20,808 nt of DNA from Gnetum montanum (GCA_015680685.1 MNCI01008572.1:1771260-1792067); one strand, 5' to 3'; numbered from the stretch's first letter, positions 10,952 to 19,230 are shown. Notes: generated by a model not told the origin, from the sequence alone. Translations and numbers: made by a program.

Positions 10952-13030
10952 ATGGTGAGTTCTTCCAGAAGACCAACTTCAGGTTCTCATTCTACTTTCT
11001 CTTATATTCAACGTTTGTCAAACTATTACTCCTCAGCGAATGCTAGTATGTTGCCACCACCTCCATGCCAAAAAGATTTCTATCCCAAATCCTCATTGCA
11101 CACTTTTGAATCTTTTCAGTCAATGCATTTTAGTGAATGTGATCTCGGTATTGCTGGCTCTGGCCTTCGTCCAATAGCTCTTACTTTTTTTGACCCAGGG
11201 GAGGTTGATAAATGGAAAAAAGCAGGTTATCAATATATCCATCTTGCTGAAATTGCTATCCACCTTCATCCACACTTCAACTATCGTCTCAAAAAGCCTT
11301 ACTGGATTGCGTTAATAGATAGAAGATTTAAATCGTTTCAAGAAGCCATCATAACCCAAGCTAAAGGAATGTTTAAACGAAAACAAGGGCCATATAAAAA
11401 CAAAGAAGTCAGGTGTTTCATTTGTTCAGGGAAGCATTATTCTAACCAATGCCCGAAAAAGGATAATCATCCTCAACGCATTAATTTCATTAAAACAATG
11501 AAGCTTACAGAAGATGATTTCTTCCTAACATATGATTCTGACTTATCATTTTCAAATGGGGATATTTATTTAGAATCTTCAGACCAATATTCTAGGGAAA
11601 TGGAATTCGAAGATATTCCTGACTACCCCAACGAACCAGGTGAATTAAATTATGATACAGATTCTTCAGGATATATGTATCATGTTTACATGAATGAAGA
11701 ATCAGAAAGTGATGATCTCTATGAAAGAGATCCAACATATTCCATGCTAAAAAGCCAACTACGCCAATTAGAAAATAAATGGCAAAAGGTTCCCTTAGAT
11801 GACTTACATAAATTTAGGGCCTACAAACACAAAGTAAAATCTAAACGAAATGAGATTGAAACACATAAGCAAATGCTTGAGGAATCATTTGGTATATATC
11901 AAGATTCCCAGAATCTAAACACCGTAGACTTTGAAGATGAAACACCACATACTGAAGAAAGAGCAATTACACCAGACATACAAACTTCTATGTGGCGACA
12001 GTTTCATATCAAACAACTCAAAAAGTATCTTCAACAGGCGTCAGAGGAACTTGAACGCTTAGAACAACAAGAAGAGAGTTGGCAACAAGCAGAATATGAG
12101 AAGGAAACAAAACAGGTGAGCGTAATCCTAGAAGTAAACTGTAATACTTCACGACCAATCTTACCCGCCTGTTCATTCATGATATCATGGCCTAAGTATC
12201 ATAGGTATACTATAGATTGTTTGTTTGACACAGGCGCAGAAGTATCACTTGCTAGAGAAGAAACAATTCCATCTTGTTTTTGGGAAGAAAAGGAACCATC
12301 TCATATTTCCTTCAACACCCAAAAAAGATTACTCACAAAGCAAGCTAAGTTACCTGTTTTAATGCCTGATAAAAAAATAGTGTACTTTATAGTCTGTCAG
12401 TTTCCTTTACCTTCTTATGATTGTTTAATAGAATCAGATAATTTACAACATTTTGATATTACGATTACTAAGCAATTTATCAAATTAAATCAACATAAGT
12501 TTACTAGGATAAACGCTAGACAACAGTTTAAAAATCAAAAACTCCAAAAATATAATCAGAAAAAGGAAACTTGGATTGTTAACCAAATCGAAAAATATCA
12601 ACCAAGTTTTGAAGACATAAAAACTCAATTACTCCAATTTGCAAATGATGACCCTACTGTGTTTCGTCACAAGAAAGAACATTGGTGTCAAATTGAATTA
12701 CAAGACGGAGTAAAAGTTAAGTCTACTGCACAACATATAGGAATGTCGCCTAGTCTTAGAAAAGAATGTGAATCAGAGATCCAAGAATATTTGCAAAGAG
12801 GTTTAATCCGACCAAGCACCAGTATGTTTGCTTGTGCCGCTTTCTTTGTAAACAAACGAGCCGAATTAGTCAAAGGGAAAAAACGTTTAGTGGTAAATTA
12901 TAAACCTCTGAATGATATTATTAAATCAGTCCAACATCCTATTCCAAATAAAGATGATTTATTTCAACGATTGCCGCATACTAATATTTACTCCAAGTTT
13001 GATTTAAAATCAGGATTTTGGCAGATCTAG
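10952..13030 (+). CDS. Caulimovirid polyprotein: MP core, zinc knuckle, protease, partial RT
   Basis: The frame of 692 codons starts at the first ATG after an in-frame TAG at 10940. Residues 92-142 resemble the 30K movement protein family as seen in caulimovirids: GYQYIHLAEIAIHL, then IALIDRRFKSF. A zinc knuckle follows at once (C155, C158, H162, C167), marking the coat/Gag end. Residues 170-265 are acidic, and 265-315 and 350-395 look like coiled coil. DTGAEVSL at 426 is the retroviral-type aspartic protease active site. RT begins near 575, with KKRLVVNYKPLND and the motif-A aspartate D684 in KFDLKSGFWQ. A TAG at 13028 ends the frame inside RT. The usual movement and coat domains are several hundred residues, so an internal deletion before the knuckle is likely. 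The product would be non-functional for reverse transcription. The domain order and the protease are secure; the movement-protein call is moderate. Confidence 0.85.
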   Translation: MVSSSRRPTSGSHSTFSYIQRLSNYYSSANASMLPPPPCQKDFYPKSSLHTFESFQSMHFSECDLGIAGSGLRPIALTFFDPGEVDKWKKAGYQYIHLAEIAIHLHPHFNYRLKKPYWIALIDRRFKSFQEAIITQAKGMFKRKQGPYKNKEVRCFICSGKHYSNQCPKKDNHPQRINFIKTMKLTEDDFFLTYDSDLSFSNGDIYLESSDQYSREMEFEDIPDYPNEPGELNYDTDSSGYMYHVYMNEESESDDLYERDPTYSMLKSQLRQLENKWQKVPLDDLHKFRAYKHKVKSKRNEIETHKQMLEESFGIYQDSQNLNTVDFEDETPHTEERAITPDIQTSMWRQFHIKQLKKYLQQASEELERLEQQEESWQQAEYEKETKQVSVILEVNCNTSRPILPACSFMISWPKYHRYTIDCLFDTGAEVSLAREETIPSCFWEEKEPSHISFNTQKRLLTKQAKLPVLMPDKKIVYFIVCQFPLPSYDCLIESDNLQHFDITITKQFIKLNQHKFTRINARQQFKNQKLQKYNQKKETWIVNQIEKYQPSFEDIKTQLLQFANDDPTVFRHKKEHWCQIELQDGVKVKSTAQHIGMSPSLRKECESEIQEYLQRGLIRPSTSMFACAAFFVNKRAELVKGKKRLVVNYKPLNDIIKSVQHPIPNKDDLFQRLPHTNIYSKFDLKSGFWQI

Positions 13031-13180
13031 GTCCTGGAATCTGATCGTTGGAAAACAGCTTTCACAGTACCCGGCGGGTTATATGAATGGAATGTCTTAC
13101 CGTTCGGCATCAAAACTGCTCCGTCCATATTCCAAAAGAGGATGGACTCTTCGTTCCTCAAGGAGATTACGTCCTAGTTT
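13031..13180 (+). pseudogene. Reverse transcriptase continuation, stopped, shifted and cut
   Basis: After the TAG at 13028 the same frame continues as recognisable RT, including DRWKTAFTVP and the motif-B sequence LPFGIKTAPSIFQKRMD, until a second TAG at 13175-13177. From about 13165 the RT-like reading moves to another frame, where DYVLVY resembles the residues just before the catalytic YxDD box. The YxDD box itself, the thumb and RNase H are absent: beyond about 13180 the sequence belongs to a different ORF. The break is therefore a stop, a one-base frameshift and a deletion end within 150 bp. The RT would normally copy pregenomic RNA; this copy cannot. Confidence 0.75.
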
Positions 13181-14043
13181 ACCAAATGAAAGATTTCTTA
13201 GTTTTCCTCAATATTTTAGTGAAACTAGTAGATTTGGTAATGAATGGACTGCTTTCTGTAATGCCACAAGGTCTCAAAGAATTGATGCCATCATCACTCA
13301 AAAGGTCTTTTCAGCCCTTCCATTGCCGGCAAGAAGATCCCAATGGGACCAAATTCCAGCTCCATACCTTTTCCTGGCCACAGATGTGAATCTCACTAAT
13401 CTAGAATTCCGTAACTGGTATTCTGCTGATTGTTTAAACTGGCCATATTACCAGCCAAGTGATTTTCATGTTTACCGCATCTCTTTTAGTCCCCTCAGTG
13501 CACCGCCAGACAATGATGAGTTATTCTGGAATTGGTGGGCTAAATTCGGTCATTCCCCTTCCCATTTACCAACCAATTATCCTGGTCCTCTTCGCACAAG
13601 TCTCTATGGCTACCGGGGTGATTTCTCGTTCTATGGGAATCCTGATCACATGGCCTGGAATTTTTTGCACATGGCATCCAACCCAATCTATTTTCTCATT
13701 ACTTGCATATCCAAAAGGACAGACTGGCAACTCACATGGGGCGAAGCTTTTTACCAAGATGTGTACACCGCTAATGCCTATGATATCCAGCACCACTGTC
13801 ACATCCATTTAAAAGTCCCGTACACTTTAGAGCTTTATTACATGGACCGCAGGATTGATGAATATCGTAGCTCTGGAGGAAAGGAGATCAAACTTTATCT
13901 GGTTGGCGAGCACTCAGAAGATGCTGATGATAGCACGGACAGCACGCCTAATGATTCTCCCGGACGATATGATTACAGCTCTGAAGACTTCCACAACCAT
14001 GCAGACGATTCTGATGGACATAGTGTCGATTTTGGTCCAAATA
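13179..14043 (+). CDS. Unknown 3' ORF protein of the pararetrovirus (5' end lost)
   Basis: An open frame runs to the N at 14044. An ATG exists at 13083, but the first 32 codons from there are RT sequence read out of frame, so true ORF content starts near 13179 and its own start codon was lost to the deletion. About 285 residues are visible. The middle is rich in Trp, Tyr, Phe and Pro (for example FWNWWAKFGHSPSHLP and NWPYYQPSDFHVYRISF). The tail, from about 13900, is acidic and rich in Ser, Asp and His. Its place after RT and before the promoter matches the 3'-terminal ORF of several caulimovirid genera, such as the translational transactivator of caulimoviruses or ORF2 of florendoviruses. 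I recognise no motif from either, so the function is unknown. The frame is clean of stops, unlike the RT just upstream. Confidence 0.6.
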
Positions 14044-14117
14044 NATCACATCCATTTAAAAGTCCCGTACACTTTAGAGCTTTATTACATGGGCCGCAAG
14101 ATTGATGAATATCGTAN
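14044..14117. other. Two Ns bracketing a duplicated 70-bp piece of the 3' ORF
   Basis: The bases between the Ns at 14044 and 14117 repeat 13800-13868 of the ORF almost exactly, starting CACATCCATTTAAAAGTCCC, with two differences (GGACCGCAG versus GGGCCGCAA). A duplicate of this kind flanked by single Ns is best read as a mis-joined contig overlap. The exact end of the 3' ORF, and the 3.7-kb monomer length, are therefore uncertain. Confidence 0.65.
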
Positions 14118-14157
14118 TTGGAAAGTAGATCGTCCCAGTTGGCATCCATTAATGTAA
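14118..14157 (+). pseudogene. Probable C-terminal end of the 3' ORF
   Basis: Past the second N, a short frame reads WKVDRPSWHPLM and ends at TAA 14155-14157, just before the TATA box. It may be the genuine C-terminus of the 3' ORF on the other side of the assembly join. With unresolved bases between, continuity cannot be shown. Confidence 0.4.
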
Positions 14158-14171
14158 GGTGGTTTGAAAGC

Positions 14172-14179
14172 TATAAATA
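14172..14179 (+). promoter_or_regulatory. TATA box of the pararetroviral pregenomic promoter
   Basis: GCTATAAATAGC is a near-consensus plant TATA box. It comes after the last ORF and about 250 bp upstream of a poly(A) signal, as in the 35S-type promoter of Caulimoviridae. Transcription would start near 14200. In this integrated form the promoter lies downstream of both ORFs, so it would drive transcripts out into the right array arm and not the viral genes. Confidence 0.75.
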
Positions 14180-14423
14180 GCAATGTGTGTGTGTGTAAAC
14201 ATATAGTGGGATATAGAAGCAAGTAGCATAAGTGAGTCAAGTAGTCTGCAAGTGTGAGTTTCTTTCGGCAAGAGTGAGTAGTTGTAAGGAGATGATATCA
14301 GTTTCTTGATGCTCTCTGCTCAGAAACTAAGCATTCTCTCCGCCACTGAAAGAGAAATCGTTCTGTGATGCGCTTTGCTCTAGAACAAGCATTCCTTTCA
14401 GTTTTGTAAATGCTGGTGTGTGC

Positions 14424-14429
14424 AATAAA
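14424..14429 (+). terminator. Poly(A) signal of the pararetrovirus
   Basis: AATAAA lies in GTGCAATAAAATG, about 225 bp after the expected transcription start. On the circular genome the polymerase would pass it once and stop on the second pass, giving a terminally redundant RNA. Cleavage 15-25 nt downstream would fall close to 14448, where the right repeat begins. Confidence 0.65.
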
Positions 14430-14447
14430 ATGATTTGTTTTGGCATA

Positions 14448-14620
14448 TCTGTGTGTTCTTTGGTCTGCATTCAAATGAGCGTATGTGTTAGTTCTGTGTG
14501 AACGCTGCGTATTTTGAGGGTGGTATCGGAGCCTTGTTACGGTTCTTCGTTATTCAACGCCAGGGGTGGACGTGAGGGTTGCTCTTAAGATCGTTCTTGC
14601 AATGCTGTAAGCCACGCAGT
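14448..14620 (+). repeat. Right terminal repeat of the pararetrovirus
   Basis: This is the partner of 10714-10886 (168 of 173 bases identical). Its primer-binding site at 14521-14533 reads TGGTATCGGAGCC, with one A-to-G change at 14528 against the intact left copy. The minisatellite resumes directly after GCAGT at 14620. Confidence 0.92.
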
Positions 14621-16929
14621 TGAAAAACCTTTTTTCAGTATCTCAAAGAAGCATTTTTGGTAGAATCTTCTACTAGTGTCTTGAAGAATCTATTTTTTGT
14701 ATGTTAAAGTAAACTTTCCTAATATCTTGAATAACTTTTTTCTAGTATCTGAATGAACCTTTTTCTAGTATCTTGATGAATGATTTTCTGGCATCTCATA
14801 GAAAAGATTATGGTGTCCTAAAGTCTCTTTTTTCTTATATCTTAATGAACAATTTTTTAGTATTTTGAAGATCCATTTTTGGTATCTTGAAGAAATATTT
14901 TCTGATATCTCAAGGATTCATTTTCTAGAAGTACCTTTCTCTAGTATCTTAAAACAACTATTTTATAGATATCTTTGAAGAACATTTTTTATGTATCTCA
15001 AACAACCTTTTTTTGGTATCTCAAAAAACATTTTCCTAGTATGTCGAGGAATCCTTTTCTGAAATCTCAAAAAAATATGTTTTAAACCTTCCTATGCTAT
15101 CTCAAAAAAACCTTTTTATAATATCTTAAAGAACTATTTTCTTATATCTAGAAGAACTTTTTTCTCATATCTCAAAGAAAATTTTGCTAGTATCTCAATG
15201 AACCTTTTTCTTGTATCTCAAATAATCATTTTCTAGTATTTTAAATAATCATATTATAGTATTTTGAATAACAATTTTCTAGTATCTTAAAGAACCTTTT
15301 TATATTATCTCAAATAATTTTTTCTATCTTTTGCATGTATATCAAAGAACCTTTTTCTATCTTTTTCAAATATTTTAAAGATCTATTTTTTAGTATTTTG
15401 AAAAATCTTTTTTGGGTATCTTGAATAACCTTTTTCTAGTATCTTCATGATCCATTCTGTAGTATATCAAACAACCATTTTCTTATATCTTAAAAAATTA
15501 TTTTTTGATATCTCAATAAATAATTTTATGGTATATCAAATAAACCATTTTCTTGGTATCTTCAAAGTATATTTTTCTTGTATCTCAAATAACCTTTTTC
15601 TAGTATGTCAAAGAACCATTTTTTTGATATTTTGAAAAACATTTTTTTAGCATAGAAAAAAATATTTTTCTAGTATCTTGAAGAACCTTTTTTTAACTTT
15701 TAAAAGAACCATTTTTTAATATTTCAAAGAAATTTTTTATGGTATCTCAAAGGATCATTTTCTACTATCTTGAAAAAGCCTTTTTCTTATATCTTAAAAA
15801 ACATTTTTCTAGTATCTTGAAGATCCATTTTCTTGTATATTGAAGAACCATTTGCTATTATCTCAAAAAATTATTTTCTTATATTCTAAAGAACCATTTT
15901 TTAGTATCTCAAACTACCATTTTCTAATATATTAAAAGAACCATTTTCTATTATCTCAAAAAATTATTTTCTCATATCTTAAAGAACTATTTTCTAGTAT
16001 CTCGAACAACCATTTTCTAGTATCCTGAAATAACCATTTTTTAGGTATCTTCGAAGAACATTTCTTTTCTCTCTCAAAGAACCTTTTTCTAATATTTTGT
16101 ATAATCATTTTTTTAGTATTTCGAAAAACATTTTTCTAGTATATCAATTTTTTTGGGTATTATGAAAAATCATTTTCTAGTATCTCAAAGAACCTTCTTA
16201 TTATATCATAAAGAACATTTCCTTTTTGTATCTCAAAGATCCATTTTCTAGTTTCTTGAAGAAGCTTTTTCTAGTATCTTAAACAATATTTTTTGATGAC
16301 TTGAAGAACCTATTTCTATTATCTCAAAGAATAGACTTTTCATATCTTGAAGACCCTTTTTTCTGGTATATCGAATAACTATTTCCTGGTATCTTGAAGA
16401 CCCAATTTTCTAGTATCCTTAAGAACCATTTTATGGTATCTTAAAGAACCTTTTCTAGTTATCTCAAAGAAGCTTTTATTAGAATCTTGAATAATCAATT
16501 TCTAGTATCTTGAAAAACCATTTTTTAGGATCTCAAAAAACATTTTTATAGTATGTTGATGAACCATTTTTTGGTATCTTAATAACCCATTTTCTAGTAT
16601 CTAAAAGAACTCTTTTTCAATGTCTTAAAGAACCTTTTTTCTAGTATCTTGAAGAAAAGTTTTCTAGTATCTCAAAAAAATGTTTTCTGATATTTTAAAG
16701 AACATTCTTTTTTATATTTCAAAGAACCTTCCTCTAGTATGTCAAAGATATGTTTGCTTGTATGTTAGAGAACATTTTCTAGCATCTTGAAGAACTATTT
16801 TCTAATATTTCGAAGAACCACTGCTTATTATCTTGAAGAAACTTTTTCTATTATCATGAAGAACCCTTTTTTGGTTTCTCATATCTCAAAGTAGCCTTTT
16901 CAGGTATCTCAAAGAATGTTATTCTATTA

Positions 16930-17960
16930 TTTTGAAAAATGTTTTTCTAGTATCTTTGAGGAACAATTTTTTTGAAAGAACCCTTTCAAGTATCTTGAGG
17001 AACCTTTTGCAAGATTCTTTATGATCTTTTTTTTATATCTAGAAGAACCATTATCTATTATCTTGATAAACCTTTCTCTTGTATCTCTAAGATATCATTT
17101 TTCTTGAAGAATCTTTTTTTGGTATCTTAAATAATAAACATTTTGTATCTTAAAAAACTGTTTTCTGGTATCTTGAAGAACATTTTTATGGTATTTTGAA
17201 CAATGTTTTTCGTACAATATTTTGGTATCTTTGAAGAACTATTTTCTGGTATCTCAAAGAATCATTTTCTAGTTTCCTAAAGAACTATTTTTTAAAATGT
17301 CAAAATATCTTCTTTTTAGTATCTTAAAGAACCATTTGCTTGTATGTCAGAGAAACCTTTTCTAGTTTCTCAAAGAACCATTTTTTGATATCAACATTTT
17401 TATGGTATCTTGAACAATGTTTTTTGTACAATATTTTGGTATCTTTGAAGAACTATTTTCTGGTATCTCAAAAATATTTTTTTCAAGTATCTCAAAGAAT
17501 CATTTTCTAGTTTCCTAAAGAACTATTTTTTAAAATGTCAAAAAATCTTCTTTCTAGTATCTTAAAGAACCATTTGCTTGTATGTCAGAGAAACCTTTTC
17601 TAGTTTCTCAAAGAACCATTTTTTGATATCTTAAGGAACTATTTTCGAGTATCTTGGATAACATTTTTCCAGTATCTAAAAGAACCATTTTTTGGTATAT
17701 CAAAGAAACTTTTTCAAGTATATTGTTAAAGCTTTTTCAGGTATCTTGAATAACCTTTTTCTAGTATCTCAAAGATACCATTTTCTAATATCAGTAAAAA
17801 CCATTTTCTGGTATCATAAAGAACTATTTTCTAGTATCTCAAAAAATATGTTTTGGGCATCTTAAAGAACATTTTTACATCTTTCTTAGGTATCTCGGAG
17901 AACGTTTATCTAGTATCTCAAATAACCTTGTTCTAGTATCTTGATGAATCACTTTCTAGT
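16930..17960. repeat. Long homologous block, right copy (partner 6590-7450)
   Basis: The block contains the same ordered variants as the left partner: CTTTTGCAAGATTCTTTA, CTCTTGTATCTCTAAGATA, a TTTGAAGAACTATTTTCTGG unit, AAAATGTCAAAATATC, GATACCATTTTCTAATATC and CTTTCTTAGGTATCTC. It is longer than its partner mainly because of the internal tandem duplication at 17179-17630. Confidence 0.65.
17179..17630. repeat. Tandem duplication of 214/238 bp inside the array
   Basis: 17179-17392 and 17393-17630 are adjacent direct copies. Both start AACATTTTTATGGTAT and both end with CCATTTTTTGATATC. The second is longer by 24 bp, exactly one array unit, inserted after GGTATCTCAAA. The copies are otherwise nearly identical, so this is one of the youngest events in the array. 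Confidence 0.88.
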
Positions 17961-18024
17961 ATTTGAAAGAACCATATTCTAGTATCTCAAGAAACCTTAT
18001 TCTACTATCTAGAAGAATCTTTAA

Positions 18025-18114
18025 GGCTTATGAACCTAGAGGCTTATGAACCTAAAGGCTTAATTTTCAGGCTTATGAACCTAGAGGCTTATGAACCTAG
18101 AGGCTTAATTTTCA
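18025..18114. repeat. 45-bp composite repeat, two copies
   Basis: Each copy holds two 16-bp units GGCTTATGAACCTAGA followed by a shortened unit GGCTTAATTTTCA. The copies are 18025-18069 and 18070-18114, with a single difference at 18055 versus 18100. The repeat sits between the minisatellite and the minus-strand primer-site candidate, that is, at the start of the leader of the right-hand LTR element. Confidence 0.9.
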
Positions 18115-18115
18115 G

Positions 18116-18132
18116 CCCTCCTTCTAGCGCCA
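18116..18132 (-). promoter_or_regulatory. Primer-binding-site-like sequence of a minus-strand LTR element
   Basis: The minus strand reads TGGCGCTAGAAGGAGGG, beginning with the TGG that pairs with a tRNA CCA end and resembling primer sites of plant Ty3/gypsy elements. Just upstream on the minus strand is CCAACA, a plausible LTR end at 18140, with a 7-nt spacer. I cannot name the tRNA with confidence. Confidence 0.6.
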
Positions 18133-19230
18133 AAAGAACTGTTGGCGACCATTTGGGACGCGACCGCCAATGAGTGTCCTCGAACAGGATTTAGGTGCCT
18201 GCTGGTCTCTGGCAATACCAAGGCCCAGATACCTCCAAATAAACTCAGTAGTTAATGTGAGTATGTGTGTGTGCTGTTGCGGCGTGGAGTTGTATAAAAT
18301 GTAACAATTGCGTTGTGTGTGAACTACAAATGACTTACTTTAAAGAGATTCAACCAACTTTGCCAAGTACTGTGAGTTCTTAAAAATTTCCTATTTTGTT
18401 CAACTGCCTAGTCTATGTGGTCCTTATAGTACTTACTTGTAACAAATAAAATTTTGCAAAAACATTTGAGCACAACTCTGCAATCTACTCCTAATTTTCC
18501 CCAGAGAAAGAGATAGTTCCACAAGAAAACTAGAAATAGAGCAAGATTCGATGGAAATAAGCAGAAAAGAAAAGAAAGCAGATTTGTGTAGACCTCAAAT
18601 ATTTAAACAAGGTAAAATGACACGAGTAAACACTTCGCAATAAAGCTATCCCAAATTCAATATCTACGAATTGTTCAAACTTCCAAGGCTCAAACAAGCA
18701 ATATCTTCAAGACAATCCTATTATGCTACCAAAAATTGCTGCGTAAACTACCACGTACGAGACTCCATTTTGACTAGATAATAGATGTCAACGATTGCAT
18801 TCAAACAGAACCTTTAAAAGACTTGACAATTTCTGATTGAAATACCACGAGAATTCACTTTAAAGATAAAAAGAAGCTATTCTGGTCCCATCAAAATACC
18901 AAAGATTTTCTGAACCCTCTCGACTACTGAATTGTTCAACGGCGTGACTACAAACAGAGGCTCTCTTACAACAATCCCAATAGCAGTTCCCACACGTTGC
19001 ACAATAATGAAATTTACTACTAAAATGCTCTTAAGGCTTTTAAACACAAGCGCTTCTATGGCAAAATTTTAATAGAAATTTCTATCGGGCAACAAGAACA
19101 ATAAGAGCAATCTAAAAATCCCAAAATTACTTGCCAAGGATGATACTATCTAAACCACTAGCTAAACAATTTAAACAAAACAAAAAATGAAATGCATAAC
19201 TCACAGGACCATGACAAAGAGGCTGAAATC

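Larger units (their letters stand above)
10714..14620 (+). mobile_element. Endogenous pararetrovirus (Caulimoviridae), deletion derivative
   Basis: A 3,907-bp viral segment is embedded in the minisatellite. It runs: primer-binding-site repeat, leader, polyprotein ORF, second ORF, TATA box, poly(A) signal, and the primer-site repeat again. There is no integrase sequence. Gene order, the tRNA-Met primer site, the movement-protein-like core before a zinc knuckle, and the DTGA protease leading into RT point to Caulimoviridae, whose DNA is transcribed in the nucleus and replicated by reverse transcription in the cytoplasm. The offset between the end repeats is 3,734 bp, against roughly 7-9 kb for complete members of the family, so about half the genome is gone. 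I could not see a convincing target-site duplication: the flanks read AAAAAGCTAT on the left and TGAAAAACCT on the right, which share only an A-rich core. Confidence 0.85.
14621..18020. repeat. AT-rich ~24-bp minisatellite array, right arm
   Basis: This is the same unit family and the same orientation as the left arm, continuing from TGAAAAACC at 14622 to about 18020. It shows that the virus inserted into an existing array. No gene or RNA is visible in these 3.4 kb; the open frame of about 60 codons at 15447-15635 is array sequence. The arm ends where the GGCTTATGAACCTAGA repeats begin. Confidence 0.93.

Noticed and set aside
12688-12873. Minus-strand ORF of 61 codons
   Set aside because: It is antisense to the RT domain and has no recognisable content.
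13179-13210. YQMKDFLVF as a degenerate YxDD catalytic box
   Set aside because: It has the wrong spacing and lacks the paired aspartates. The same bases read in another frame begin the long open 3' ORF, so a deletion junction explains it better.
13087-13389. 100-codon ORF overlapping the RT/3' ORF junction
   Set aside because: Only its part near 13165-13180 looks like RT. The rest is the 3' ORF read out of frame.
13459-13812. Two ORFs on opposite strands inside the 3' ORF (13459-13812 plus, 13566-13808 minus)
   Set aside because: They are shadows of the long stop-free frame, with no independent start context or domain.
13875-13887. GGAGGAAAGGAGA as a plus-strand primer (polypurine tract)
   Set aside because: It lies within the 3' ORF coding frame with nothing else to mark it. 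A purine run of this length can occur by chance.
10714-14620. Reading the element as an LTR retrotransposon
   Set aside because: The primer site is inside the terminal repeat, the left repeat has no promoter, no integrase is present, and a movement-protein-like core precedes the zinc knuckle. These fit a pararetrovirus.
3710-18020. CRISPR-like regular repeats
   Set aside because: Units are contiguous, diverged and without unique spacers of constant size, and the surroundings are eukaryotic retroelements.
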